Shown: positions 50,303-59,592, counted from the stretch's first letter. The stretch is DNA of 64,000 bases from an uncultured Ruminiclostridium sp. (GCA_934454635.1 CAKSFR010000011.1:39682-103681), one strand, 5' to 3'. The notes: generated by a model from the letters alone, not told the origin. A program made the numbers and translations.

Positions 50303-51556
50303 TCAGAGGTTTGCAAGCTGTTCGATTGCCTTTCGGTAAATCTCGCGAAGCAGAGCGAATTTTTCGACGGGATAGCATTCGTTCGGCTGATGTTCGGTCG
50401 GTTCAAGTTCGGGGAACATCGGTCCGAAAGCGACAATGCTGTCCATTGCGCGTGCGTATGTGCCGCCGCCGATAACCTTTGCGCCGGAATCGTCGCCCGT
50501 ACATTCACGGTAAACGCGGACAAGCGTTTTCACGGGCTCGCCGTCCTTGTCGAGATAAATAGGCGCCTGCCACGAAAGGCGTTCAACGTTTACGCCGTAG
50601 GGCGCGCATTCGTGTAAGATCGCGGCTTCGATTTCGGGATAATCAAAGTCGACGGGAGTGCGAAGATTTACGATAATAAACACGTTTTCCGCGTCCGAAC
50701 CGAGCAGACCTACGTTAAAAATCAGACAGCCGCTCTTCTCATCCGAAAAGCCTGCGCCAATAGCTTCGCCGTGGATATGCATTCCGATTTTTTCGTTATA
50801 GAACCTCGCAAACGGGCAGTCGGAAAGCTCGGGTACGGAGAACAGGCATGAGATTGCGTTTTCACCAAGTTCGGGCGTGCTTCCGTGTGCGGATTTTCCG
50901 ACGGCAGAAAAAGCTTTTCCGTTTGAGGATTTTGCTTTGGCAAAATCGGCGACCATATTCGGCGCGTTTCCTCCGCTTGCCGAAAGGAGTCCGCTCTTTT
51001 CGAGAGGCATGGACAGCTTCAGCGTGAGTATGCCTTTTTCGCCGTATATTGCGGGAAAATCGCCGTCGGGAGTAAAGCCGAACGAAGGGATTTCCTCATG
51101 CCCGCGGTAATAGTCCATATCAGTCCAGTCGCCGTTTTCCTCGGTCTGCCCGAAAATCAGGCGAACACGCCGTTTGAGCGGAATTTTGCTTTTCAGAATG
51201 TCGCGCATTGCGTATATGCAGGCGACGGCGGGACCTTTGTCGTCACACACGCCGCGTCCGTAAATCATTCCGTCGATAACGGTCGCGGAATAAGGTTCGG
51301 TTTTCCAGCCGTCGCCCGCAGGAACAACGTCGAGGTGAGCGGGAATACCGACGATTTCGCTTCCCTCGCCGATTTCCGCCCAGCCAAGCTGATTATTGCA
51401 ATTTTTCACGCGCATACCGAAACCTTCGCAGGCAGAGAGCGCGAATTTCAGCGCTTCGTTGACTTGCTTTCCGTAAGGCGCAGTCGGGTCGCCGGTAAGC
51501 TCCGCGACGCTTTTAAAGCGGCAAAGCTTGTCGAGCGTTTCAAGCATTTCTTTCAT
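50303..51556 (-). CDS. M20 family dipeptidase, PepV/Sapep-like
   Basis: A 417-residue zinc peptidase. Metal ligands appear in GIPAHLDVVPAGDGW (H and catalytic D), YGRGVCDDKGPAVA (bridging D), QTEENGDW (catalytic and ligand Glu), FTPDGDFP and the C-terminal TEHQPNE. A lid insertion lies in the middle, as in PepV. It hydrolyses dipeptides, often with N-terminal D- or beta-residues. The start at 51556 (MKEMLETL) is fixed by GGAG 9 bases upstream, which rules out the longer frame. It is the third gene of an operon after the RlmI-like and DUF1653 genes. Confidence 0.9.
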   Translation of the reverse strand: MKEMLETLDKLCRFKSVAELTGDPTAPYGKQVNEALKFALSACEGFGMRVKNCNNQLGWAEIGEGSEIVGIPAHLDVVPAGDGWKTEPYSATVIDGMIYGRGVCDDKGPAVACIYAMRDILKSKIPLKRRVRLIFGQTEENGDWTDMDYYRGHEEIPSFGFTPDGDFPAIYGEKGILTLKLSMPLEKSGLLSASGGNAPNMVADFAKAKSSNGKAFSAVGKSAHGSTPELGENAISCLFSVPELSDCPFARFYNEKIGMHIHGEAIGAGFSDEKSGCLIFNVGLLGSDAENVFIIVNLRTPVDFDYPEIEAAILHECAPYGVNVERLSWQAPIYLDKDGEPVKTLVRVYRECTGDDSGAKVIGGGTYARAMDSIVAFGPMFPELEPTEHQPNECYPVEKFALLREIYRKAIEQLANL

Positions 51557-51560
51557 TTTA

Positions 51561-51836
51561 TCACACTCCGTCATCATATTTTTCAAAGCGAAATTTTTGC
51601 TTTGCGGTCGGGTATTTTTCTCGGTCAACTTCTGATAAAAACATTTCGAGAGGGCGCGCATAGCACTTCTTATCTCCGTATAATGCGCGGTAAACGACCA
51701 GCTTTTCGGAGGTTTCGGTGTGTTCGCAGACGCAGATTATTTCATACAGATACGCTGTCCCGAGCAAAGCTGTTTCCGAAAAACCGCGTTTGAAGTGCTG
51801 CACGACAGTTCCGGGGAGAAGTTCGTTTTCGGTCAT
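51561..51836 (-). CDS. DUF1653 family protein
   Basis: A 91-residue cytosolic protein. [14 protein letters not shown], then [25 protein letters not shown] and [12 protein letters not shown] are the conserved blocks of this small beta-barrel-like family. Its function is not known. The start is one base past the RlmI stop and its own stop is 5 bases before the peptidase start, so all three genes are coupled. Confidence 0.88.
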   Translation of the reverse strand: MTENELLPGTVVQHFKRGFSETALLGTAYLYEIICVCEHTETSEKLVVYRALYGDKKCYARPLEMFLSEVDREKYPTAKQKFRFEKYDDGV

Positions 51837-51837
51837 A

Positions 51838-53061
51838 TCACACCACCTGAAAAATGTAGAATTTGAGGTAGTCGGTTTCGGGGACGTTCCACAAAATCGG
51901 GTGGTCGGGCGACTGTCGGCGGGCTTCGATCTGCCGCAGCGAAACGCCTGCGTCCTCTGCCGCGTCGTGAAGCATACGCTTGAACAGTGTTTCAGTCATG
52001 AAATGCGAACAGGAGCAGGTAGCGAGATAGCCGCCGCGCGCGAGCAGCTTCATTGCTTTAAGGTTAATTTCCTTATAGCCGCGCTGCGCGTTTTTCACTG
52101 TGCTGCTGCTTTTTGTGAACGCCGGCGGGTCTAGAATGATAAAATCGTAAGGATTGCCGCCCTTTTTGTACAGTTCGGTGAGCAGGTCGAAAACATCTGC
52201 CTTTGTAAATTCCATATTCGCGGTAAGTCCGTTCAGTTCTGCGTTTTTCCTTGTCATTTCAACCGCGTCGGCTGAAATATCCACCGCGTTTACAAGCTTT
52301 GCGCCCGCAGCTGCCGCGTTGAGCGCAAACGCGCCCGTATGCGTAAAGCAGTCGAGCACGGTTTTTCCCGCCGCGATCTTTCGGATAGCCATTCGGTTGT
52401 ATTTCTGGTCGAGAAAAAAGCCCGTTTTTTGTCCGTTGATATAGTCCACGGAATAACGGATTCCGTTTTCGGTTATCTCGGTAATCCCCGAAAGGTCGGC
52501 GCGCAGACCCTCGCCGTCCCAGAATCCCTTGTACTCCGAAAGTCCCTCAAGCTCGCGTATCTTTACGTCGCTGCGCTCGTAAAGCGCGGTGATTTTCTCG
52601 CCCATGCTGCGGAGCTGCTTCACCAAAAGGCGGTAAATAAGCTCCTTATTTTTCTCGATCCCGAGCGAAAGCACCTGCGTTACGAGAATGTCCCCGAAAC
52701 GGTCAACGGTAAGCCCCGGCAGGCTGTCCGCCTCGCCGAAAACAAGACGGCAGCATGAAAAATCGCTACCCATAACGGTTTTGCGGTACTCCAGTGCGTA
52801 GCGAATACGGCGCTCGTAAAAAGCCTCGTCAAATTTATCGTTTGCGTTGCGTGAGATAATGCGTATTCGTATTTTTGAATTGTCGTTGATATAGCCTGTT
52901 CCCAGAAAGCGGTTTTTGCGGCTGTAAACGTCGGCAAGCCCGCCGTTTTCATATTCGCCGACGAGGTCGGTTATTTCCTCGCCGTATACCCACGGGTGCC
53001 CACCGCGAAGCGCCTTTTCACCCTTTTCCGTAACATATGCTTTTGCGTATTTTCTTTCCAT
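51838..53061 (-). CDS. Class I rRNA large-subunit methyltransferase, RlmI-like
   Basis: A 407-residue SAM-dependent methyltransferase. An N-terminal PUA domain (~1-75; [29 protein letters not shown]) is followed by the RlmI middle domain ([34 protein letters not shown]) and the Rossmann fold ([34 protein letters not shown]; catalytic Cys near [11 protein letters not shown]). The E. coli relative makes m5C1962 in 23S rRNA. First gene of its operon. The 5' side is followed by the palindromic island at 53130-53232. Confidence 0.92.
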   Translation of the reverse strand: MERKYAKAYVTEKGEKALRGGHPWVYGEEITDLVGEYENGGLADVYSRKNRFLGTGYINDNSKIRIRIISRNANDKFDEAFYERRIRYALEYRKTVMGSDFSCCRLVFGEADSLPGLTVDRFGDILVTQVLSLGIEKNKELIYRLLVKQLRSMGEKITALYERSDVKIRELEGLSEYKGFWDGEGLRADLSGITEITENGIRYSVDYINGQKTGFFLDQKYNRMAIRKIAAGKTVLDCFTHTGAFALNAAAAGAKLVNAVDISADAVEMTRKNAELNGLTANMEFTKADVFDLLTELYKKGGNPYDFIILDPPAFTKSSSTVKNAQRGYKEINLKAMKLLARGGYLATCSCSHFMTETLFKRMLHDAAEDAGVSLRQIEARRQSPDHPILWNVPETDYLKFYIFQVV

Positions 53062-53129
53062 AGCGTTGTCCTTTTTGTTTTTTTATATTAACATTATAGC
53101 ACGGGGAGGAGGGTTAGTCAAGCGGGAGG

Positions 53130-53232
53130 GCGCGGCGCGCGTTTCGTTTTGCTTCGCAAAACGAAACGTATGCGCGGCTTCGCCGCGCATACGCGCATTT
53201 GCGCCTGCGGCGCAAATGCGCGCGCCGCGCGC
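53130..53232. repeat. GC-rich three-hairpin palindromic island
   Basis: Three perfect stem-loops stand in a row: 53140-53151 with 53157-53168 (12 bp, CGTTTCGTTTTG), 53167-53178 with 53182-53193 (12 bp, CGTATGCGCGGC), and 53193-53205 with 53209-53221 (13 bp, GCGCATTTGCGCC). An outer pair, GCGCGGCGCGCG (53130-53141) and CGCGCGCCGCGC (53219-53230), encloses them, so the block can fold as a cloverleaf on either strand. The rest of 53062-53514 has no gene; TTGAAAAATAGTA at 53320, as in family R2, follows it. Confidence 0.85.
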
Positions 53233-53514
53233 TTCGGGAGCTTTCGGCGGAGTGGGAGGATTTTGCCGTGAACGAACAGCAGTATCGCGGCTAACATATA
53301 GCCAAAGCCTGCATGAAAATTGAAAAATAGTAAATAGTATAAGTGTCCAAAAGTTTTCGACGATAATGTGAATTTGCATATTGCTTTTGGTTTGACAATG
53401 GTTAAAATAAGTACAGCAGTGAGATAAAATTTGCTGCTGTCGGCAGTGAGAATCGGCTGAACAGGTTCATCAGCGGCTTGCCGTGCCCGACGCAGCGCTG
53501 AAAAGGTGATAAAT

Positions 53515-55090
53515 ATGACGATAAAAGAAAAAATACTTACAAACAAAACATATCTCGGCATTGAATTTGGTTCAACAAGAATAAAGGCGGTGCTTATCGA
53601 CGATACCTTTGCGCCGATTGCGGCGGGAAGTCACGATTGGCAGAACCGCTTTGAAAACGGAGTCTGGACATATTCCGCCGACGATATTATCAGCGGCTTG
53701 CAGCATTGCTATGCGAGTCTTGCCGAGGACGTGGAAAGCAAATACGGCATAATCCCCGAATCCTACGGAGCAATGGGAATTTCGGGAATGATGCACGGCT
53801 ATATGGCGTTCGATAAGGACGATAATCTGCTCGTTCCGTTCAGAACGTGGCGGAACACAATGGCCGAGCAGGCGGCAAACGAGCTGTCCGAACTTCTTAA
53901 ATTCAACATTCCGCAGCGCTGGAGCATTGCGCACCTTTATCAGGCGGGTGCTCAGCGGCGAGGAACACGTCCCGCAGGTCAAGCATATAAACACGCTCGC
54001 GGGGCACATTCACTACCTCCTCACGGGAAAGCGCCATGTCGGTATCGGCGAGGCTTCGGGCATTTTTCCGATCGAGGGAAACGGCTATAATCAGCTTTAT
54101 ATGCAGAAAGTTGACGAAATGCTGAAACAGAAAGGCTTCGGCGAAAAGCTGGAAGAGGTTCTTCCCAAAGTGCTTTGTGCGGGCGCACGCGACGCGTTCC
54201 TTACCGAAAGCGGCGCAGCGCTTATCGACCCGAGCGGAAAGCTTAAACCCGGAGTTATCCTCTGTCCGCCGGAGGGCGACGCGGGAACGGGAATGGCTGC
54301 GACAAACAGCGTGCTTCCTAAAACGGGAAATGTTTCCGCGGGAACTTCAATATTCGCGATGCTTGTGCTTACAAAACCGCTGAAAGGCTATTACCCTGAA
54401 ATCGACGTGGTAACAACGCCCGACGGCGCGCCTGTCGCAATGGTACACTGCAACAACTGCTGCTCCGAGCTTGACGCGTGGGTGAATATCTTTGGGGAAT
54501 TTACGGCGCTCGGCGGAAATCTCATGGATAAATCCGCACTTTACGAACTGCTTTACCGCAACGCTATGAACGGCGACGCAGACTGCGGCGGGACCGTCGC
54601 GTACAACTTCGTTTCGGGCGAACCCGTTGCGGGCGCGGAACACGGCAGACCTATGTACTTCCGAACACCCGACGGAAAATTCAATCTTGCAAATCTGTTC
54701 CGTGCGGAAATCTATTCTGCAATGGCTGCGCTTAAGATCGGAATGGATATTCTTTTCAAAAACGAGGGTGTCGCCGCCGAAAGATTTACGGGACACGGCG
54801 GATTGTTCAAGGTTCGCGGCGTGGCGCAGCAGTTCCTCGCAGACGGTCTTGGCTCGGCGGTTTCTGTTATGAATACCGCGGGCGAAGGCGGCGCGTGTGG
54901 CATGGCTTTGCTTGCGGCTTACTCAGTCTGCGCAAACGGGAAAAAACTGCCCGAATTTCTCGAAAGCGAAGTATTTTCGGGAATGGAGAGCCACACCGTT
55001 CAGCCTGACGCGAAAGGCGCCGAGGGCTTCGGCAGATTTATCGAGAATTACAAGCGCGGGCTTGCCGCGGAATACGCTGCGGCGAAATAA
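53515..55090 (+). pseudogene. Frameshifted FGGY-family carbohydrate kinase
   Basis: The N-terminal frame (from 53515, MTIKEK, with AAAGGTG upstream) holds the phosphate-1 loop [15 protein letters not shown] and [13 protein letters not shown]. The remaining ~380 residues lie in another frame (GDAGTGMAATNSVLPKTGNVSAGTS; FTGHGGLFKV; LLAAYSV). Removing one G from the GGG at 53946-53948 joins them as [15 protein letters not shown], giving a ~525-residue kinase, the normal FGGY size. Members phosphorylate pentuloses, fuculose or rhamnulose; the sugar is not identified. A terminator follows, with element R1 inserted between. Confidence 0.8.
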
Positions 55091-55142
55091 AGAAACACGC
55101 AAGCGCCGAAAGAATTGATATAATTTTCGTAATCTGCGAATA

Positions 55143-55244
55143 ATACTAAGCACCAATAAAACCATAGATAAAAATTCTGGTATAACCCATACATACAAAG
55201 ATTACACTCGATTTTTTGTATAGTTTTTAATTGGTGCTGAGTAT
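55143..55244. repeat. MITE-like element R1, copy D
   Basis: A 102-bp element with ends ATACTAAGCACCAAT and ATTGGTGCTGAGTAT, complete and nearly identical to copies A and B. It lies between the kinase stop and its terminator. Confidence 0.85.
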
Positions 55245-55251
55245 AAAATAT

Positions 55252-55288
55252 GCCCGCCGACGGATCTGATTTCGTCGGCGGGCTTTTT
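55252..55288 (+). terminator. Terminator after the FGGY kinase gene
   Basis: GCCCGCCGACG (55252-55262) pairs perfectly with CGTCGGCGGGC (55273-55283) and TTTTT follows. Confidence 0.9.
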
Positions 55289-55360
55289 CAGCGGCTGAGC
55301 CGTTACATATCGTTATAGTTATACTGAAAAATTAAGATTTACTTGGCTGACAACCGAAAA

Positions 55361-55645
55361 TCAATCCGTTTTTTTATTTTTTCGGAATTTCCCCTCAAAA
55401 AAACGCTTCAATAAAAAGAACGGAAGAGCTGTAACGCTAAAGTCCAGCAGGCAGGATAACGCCAGCCATTTATATGGCGAAAAAAGACCGGCAAGAAGAA
55501 AACAAACAAACGCCGCCCCGGGGAGTCCCGATATGTGTTTTCCGCTTTTCTTGCTTTCCAAAGGCGCGCCTATATAGGTTATTACCCAGAAAAACGTTCC
55601 TATTGCAAACCCCGCTATACTCATCAGCCAATCGGTTATATTCAT
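55361..55645 (-). CDS. Small membrane protein of unknown function
   Basis: A 94-residue protein with three hydrophobic segments (about residues 6-26, 45-60 and 63-80) and a strongly basic C terminus (KRFFEGKFRKNKKTD). AGGAGG lies 6 bases before the ATG, a strong ribosome site supporting translation. Not recognised as a known family. It appears monocistronic. Confidence 0.65.
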   Translation of the reverse strand: MNITDWLMSIAGFAIGTFFWVITYIGAPLESKKSGKHISGLPGAAFVCFLLAGLFSPYKWLALSCLLDFSVTALPFFLLKRFFEGKFRKNKKTD

Positions 55646-55684
55646 AGCGCCCTCCTGTTTTGATAATTGTGATTTATATTATTT

Positions 55685-55845
55685 ATACTATTTTTCAATC
55701 CTCCTATCGACAACGTCTATAGGAGGATTCGCCGCTTCTGCGAAGCGGCGTGGCGGCGCAGCCGCCGAAAAAGCCGTACAATACTAATTCCGTCAAAGCC
55801 GCCGGCTTTGACACACCGCTTTTTAAGCGGTAATTAATATTATCA
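55685..55845. repeat. Multi-hairpin repeat R2, full-length copy
   Basis: Five hairpins follow each other: AATCCTCCTAT/ATAGGAGGATT (55697-55729), CGCCGCTTC/GAAGCGGCG (55730-55750), GGCGGC/GCCGCC (55752-55766), GTCAAAGCC/GGCTTTGAC (55792-55812) and ACCGCTT/AAGCGGT (55815-55831). It fills the gene-free stretch 55646-55916. Confidence 0.8.
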
Positions 55846-55916
55846 CATATCTTCAAAAAAGTAAAGTTAAAAATGCAGTCGGATTTATCGGCGTGAGCGC
55901 CGCGCTTCAAAAAGGC

Positions 55917-56645
55917 TTATTCCGTTTCGCTGTCGGCAAATCTTACCGCTCCCCTTTTTGACAGCAGGAACGACAGGAACATTGACGCGGTGTAAAGTGC
56001 AAGCACCGCCGCAGCAATTATCCCAAGCCAGAGGTAAAACGTGTTTTTATCACCGAGAATTTTAAAGAGATTGTTTGCCGCCCATGAAATAATATCTTCG
56101 GCGGAAGGCGTGTTGTCGCCGTAAAGCTGATAGATCACGATCACCATCGCAATGCCGCCAAAAATGCAGCCCTTTACGCTCCCTCCCACCTTTTCTCCGA
56201 AAGTGATAAGAAACGGGGTCTCGAGCGCGCGCATGGTGAGCTGAAAAAGCGTTAAAATAACGGGAACGAGCGGGCTCATTCCGCAGTCGAGCAGCTTTAT
56301 GGCAATCACGAAAATCAGCGTTTCAACGGCGCTTAGCAGAAACATTCCGACATATTTGGCGGCGATAAATTTAAACCTGCCGTTAGGGGCGGAGAAGATA
56401 AAGCCGTAAAAACGCGAGGTCTGGTCGCAGCCGACAAGCGAGGATTGTCCCTGACTCAGTATCAGGTAAGTGCAGACCATTCCGAGTCCCAACAAAACTG
56501 AAACAATAAGGTTTTTATCGTCGCTGTTGTCGGTAGTTATAATCAAAGAAATGAAAAAATCAACAAATATAAATGAAATTCCGCCAAGCAATATCAGCAG
56601 AGATTTACGGGTTTCAATAAGGTTTTTGTAAACTATCGCAAGCAT
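55917..56645 (-). CDS. ABC transporter permease, YtrC/D-like
   Basis: A 242-residue membrane protein with six predicted TM segments. It lacks further motifs but follows a matching permease by 11 bases in an operon with a GntR regulator and an ATPase, the layout of ytrA-type operons and other two-permease ABC systems. The last residues (FADSETE) are acidic. The substrate is unknown. Confidence 0.75.
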   Translation of the reverse strand: MLAIVYKNLIETRKSLLILLGGISFIFVDFFISLIITTDNSDDKNLIVSVLLGLGMVCTYLILSQGQSSLVGCDQTSRFYGFIFSAPNGRFKFIAAKYVGMFLLSAVETLIFVIAIKLLDCGMSPLVPVILTLFQLTMRALETPFLITFGEKVGGSVKGCIFGGIAMVIVIYQLYGDNTPSAEDIISWAANNLFKILGDKNTFYLWLGIIAAAVLALYTASMFLSFLLSKRGAVRFADSETE

Positions 56646-56656
56646 AATATCCCCCC

Positions 56657-57379
56657 TCAGAATTTACGTTTTTTTAGAATATGGGTCGCAGTCGCCCACG
56701 AGATAAAGAAAACGGCAATGTCGGCAGCGGCAATTATAAGACATATCAGCCCCATCTTTTCGGATAATACGTTCAACAGCTTTTCAATTCGCAGTAGATT
56801 TCCGTTTGCGTAGCAAAGAGCGCCTACCAATGCCGCGCTTGCTGCGGCAAAGATTATCACTAGGTTGAAAAATGTCTCGCCGTCCTTGGTTTTCATGATA
56901 TAGCTTGTAGGCAGAAGCGATAAAAACGTTGTCAGAAGCAAGCCCACAAGAATAATAAGTATATCGTCGGCGGTAACCTCGCGCCCCGCTATCCCGTAGC
57001 AGCATAGTGTACTTATCAGCCCGATAATCAGGCAGAAAACCGAAAATCCGACTCTTTCGAGCAGGCTCACGAGCGCAACGCGGCTCTCCGAGAGGGACGT
57101 TGTGTAGATAAATCTGTACCAGCCGCTTTGTCTGTTGATATAATTTGTAAGTATAAACGGCTGCATTATACTCAAAAGTATAGTGCCAAACGGTCCGAAT
57201 ATCGTTGTTGCTGCATAAAATGTGCTTTCATAATCCTCCGGCGGGAGTTTCGCAAGATTTCCGTATTGAAGGCTGCCGCAGAAAATAACGCCGAACGCAA
57301 TAACCATGCCCACCGTGAGCGCAGTAATAATGAGCGTTTTTTTAACGACCAGTATGTCGTTTCTGAAAAGACCGAGCAT
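56657..57379 (-). CDS. ABC transporter permease, first subunit
   Basis: A 240-residue protein with six TM segments, related in plan to the next gene product. The ATG at 57379 overlaps the ATPase stop as TAATG, a coupled start, so the GTG at 57388 is not used. It pairs with the downstream permease and the upstream ATPase. Confidence 0.78.
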   Translation of the reverse strand: MLGLFRNDILVVKKTLIITALTVGMVIAFGVIFCGSLQYGNLAKLPPEDYESTFYAATTIFGPFGTILLSIMQPFILTNYINRQSGWYRFIYTTSLSESRVALVSLLERVGFSVFCLIIGLISTLCCYGIAGREVTADDILIILVGLLLTTFLSLLPTSYIMKTKDGETFFNLVIIFAAASAALVGALCYANGNLLRIEKLLNVLSEKMGLICLIIAAADIAVFFISWATATHILKKRKF

Positions 57380-58251
57380 TACTGCCACTCCTTTCCCGAA
57401 GCGCCGCGAACGTAGAACAGCAATATCTCGTCGAGAGTTGTGCTGTCGATAATGAGATCCCTGTATTTTCTTTCACACTCGCAGCGGTTCTTTATCATTA
57501 CGTCTGCGCCGAAGTCGTTCACGCGCACGCTTACAATGTCCGCACTGTCGATCTCGCCGACGCGCTCTTTCGGACACTTGAGAATACCGTGATTTTCGAG
57601 AATTTCGGCGGTCACGCCAGTAAGCAGAACCTTTCCCTTGTCGATAAAGGTAACGCTGTCGGCGATTCGCTCAATGTCGCTCGTGATATGCGACGACATG
57701 AGTATGGTATGCTCCTCGTCCTTGATGAATCCAAGGAACAGATCAAGCATTTCGCTGCGAACAACGGGGTCAAGCCCGCTTGTCGCTTCGTCCATTATGA
57801 GCAGTTTTGCGTTATGTGAAAAAGCGGTGCAGATTTGCAATTTCATTTTCATTCCGCGCGAAAAATCCTTGATTTTTTTCTTTCGGGGAAGTCCGAAGTG
57901 GTCTAAAAGCGCATTGTACTGCGCCATATCCCAGTTTTTGAACAGCCCCGACATGATTTTCCCGATCTGTCCGGGGTTAAGTGTTCCCGAAAAAGGAATT
58001 TCGTCAAAAACTACCGCAATGTCCTCTTTTATTTTCGCTTCGTCCTTTGCGTGGTCAAGTCCGAATATTCTGATTTCTCCGCTGTCATTTTTCAGAATGT
58101 TGAGAATGGAGCGGATAGTTGTCGTTTTGCCTGCGCCGTTCTGACCGACGAAGCCCATAATGCTTCCGCCGGGGACCGAAAAGCTCACATTATCAAGTGT
58201 GAATCCGTCGAAACGGTGAGTTACGCCCGAAAGTTCGAGTGCGTTTGCCAT
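57379..58251 (-). CDS. ABC transporter ATP-binding protein, YtrB-like
   Basis: A 290-residue ATPase. Walker A is GQNGAGKTT, the signature is FSRGMKMKL (a common variant of LSGGQ in this family), Walker B is LLIMDEATSGLD and the H-loop is SSHITSDIE. The start at 58251 (MANALEL) is chosen because AAGGAGG lies 7 bases upstream. It follows the GntR gene by 20 bases. Confidence 0.88.
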   Translation of the reverse strand: MANALELSGVTHRFDGFTLDNVSFSVPGGSIMGFVGQNGAGKTTTIRSILNILKNDSGEIRIFGLDHAKDEAKIKEDIAVVFDEIPFSGTLNPGQIGKIMSGLFKNWDMAQYNALLDHFGLPRKKKIKDFSRGMKMKLQICTAFSHNAKLLIMDEATSGLDPVVRSEMLDLFLGFIKDEEHTILMSSHITSDIERIADSVTFIDKGKVLLTGVTAEILENHGILKCPKERVGEIDSADIVSVRVNDFGADVMIKNRCECERKYRDLIIDSTTLDEILLFYVRGASGKEWQ

Positions 58252-58271
58252 GATAAATCCTCCTTGATGCG

Positions 58272-58646
58272 TCACTGTTCACTGTAAAGCATTGTCAGAA
58301 TGTCGATAAGCTCGTTGAGGCTGACGTCGGCGGTTTTCGCCTTTGAGCATACCTCGGAAAGCCCCGTTTCTACCTGCCGCAAAGTTTCTTCGCGGAACAG
58401 TTCGGGATTCTGACGGCGCACGAAGCTGCCCTTGCCCGTGTAGGATTCGATAAATCCGTCGCGTTCAAGCTCTTCATACGCGCGCTTTGTTGTAATAACG
58501 CTTATTCTGAGCTGCTGCGCCAGAAGCCGCATTGACGGAAGGGCGTCCCCCTCCGCAAGCTCTCCCGACATCACCAGCGCCTTTATCTGACGGACGATTT
58601 GTTCGTAGATAGGCTCGTTTGATGAGTTGCTGATAAAAATGTTCAT
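58272..58646 (-). CDS. GntR family regulator, YtrA subfamily
   Basis: A 124-residue protein: winged helix-turn-helix at ~10-75 (EPIYEQIVRQIKALVMSGEL, then LPSMRLLAQQLRISVITTKRAY) and a short C-terminal dimerisation stretch, which is the YtrA type. The ATG at 58646 follows GAGG; the longer frame would include its own promoter. It heads the ABC operon and probably represses it through the site at 58667-58683. Confidence 0.88.
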   Translation of the reverse strand: MNIFISNSSNEPIYEQIVRQIKALVMSGELAEGDALPSMRLLAQQLRISVITTKRAYEELERDGFIESYTGKGSFVRRQNPELFREETLRQVETGLSEVCSKAKTADVSLNELIDILTMLYSEQ

Positions 58647-58666
58647 GTACACAAACCTCACATATT

Positions 58667-58683
58667 GTATATACCCTATATGC
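58667..58683. promoter_or_regulatory. Candidate YtrA-type operator
   Basis: GTATATA-CCC-TATATGC, a palindrome with one mismatch, lies between the -10 box and the GntR start codon. Confidence 0.5.
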
Positions 58684-58685
58684 AC

Positions 58686-58714
58686 ATTATAGCAGGTGTG
58701 TATATGTTTGTCAA
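58686..58714 (-). promoter_or_regulatory. Sigma-A promoter of the GntR/ABC operon
   Basis: The minus strand reads TTGACA, 17 bases, TATAAT, a full consensus match. Confidence 0.8.
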
Positions 58715-58742
58715 TACTTTTTTGAATTTTTATTTCAGGGCG

Positions 58743-58780
58743 CAAAAATCCCCGCAGCTTTAGTCACGGCTGCGGGGATT
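58743..58780 (-). terminator. Terminator of the alarmone synthetase gene
   Basis: AATCCCCGCAGC (58747-58758) pairs with GCTGCGGGGATT (58769-58780), and TTTTT follows on the minus strand. Confidence 0.85.
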
Positions 58781-58783
58781 GTA

Positions 58784-59491
58784 TTATTCGGTTTCCCTGT
58801 CCTTTTCGATACGATTGCGGATAGCCTGCATACGCATATCTATCGCGCTTATCGCGTCAGCGCAGAGCTTTAGCTCTGCCATTATCTCGTCGGCGTTCTC
58901 AACGTCCTGTTTATACCGCATCTTATGGTCGAGGCTCGCCCAGAAATCCATGGCAATTGTGCGGAACTGGACTTCTACTTTCATCTGGCGCTTTCCCTCC
59001 GAAAGAAATATCGGTATTCCGAGTATGAGGTGAAGACTGCGATAGCCGTTGGGCTTCGGGTTCGCGATATAATCCTTTTTAGCGATAAGTGTAACGTCGT
59101 CCTGCCGCGTCAGCATATCCGCAAGCGCGTAAATATCCTGCGGAAACGAGCAGATAACGCGTATTCCCGCGATATCGTTAAGCGTATTCTCGATATTTTC
59201 AATAGTCGGCGCAACGCCCTTGCGCTTCATTTTCTCGATAATGCTCATCGGATCCTTTACGCGCGTTTTTATTGATTCGATCGGGTTGTGGTCGTACTGA
59301 AGCGAAAACTCGTCGTTGAGGACATTCAGCTTTGTTTCTATTTCTTTAAGCGCGCATTCGTTGCGCATGAGCAGTTCCATGAACGGCTGCGCGGTTTCGA
59401 GAAGCTGTTCCGCTCCGCCCGCATTCCCAAAGAATCGCTCGATCCCTGAGCCGTTCTGCCGCTGAAGCGCGGTGGTATAGTTTTCCGCCAT
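58784..59491 (-). CDS. Small alarmone synthetase, RelQ/YjbM-like
   Basis: A 235-residue (p)ppGpp synthetase with only the RelA/SpoT synthetase domain. Key blocks are SIKTRVKDPMSIIEKMKRKG, NDIAGIRVICSF, KDYIANPKPNGYRSLHL and VEVQFRTIAMDFWASLDHK, the GTP/ATP-binding and catalytic segments (including the E of EVQFRT). No hydrolase, TGS or ACT domain. The start at 59491 (MAENYT) suits AAAGGA at a 9-base distance. It makes pppGpp/ppGpp in response to cell-wall or other stress in Firmicutes. Confidence 0.9.
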   Translation of the reverse strand: MAENYTTALQRQNGSGIERFFGNAGGAEQLLETAQPFMELLMRNECALKEIETKLNVLNDEFSLQYDHNPIESIKTRVKDPMSIIEKMKRKGVAPTIENIENTLNDIAGIRVICSFPQDIYALADMLTRQDDVTLIAKKDYIANPKPNGYRSLHLILGIPIFLSEGKRQMKVEVQFRTIAMDFWASLDHKMRYKQDVENADEIMAELKLCADAISAIDMRMQAIRNRIEKDRETE

Positions 59492-59592
59492 GATGTTCAT
59501 TCCTTTCACAAAGGCGTTTTTCTCATTAAAGTATAACATATCCGCTGTGAAAAATCAATGCACAAAAGCTGAAAAAAAGCTAAAAAGCAAAA

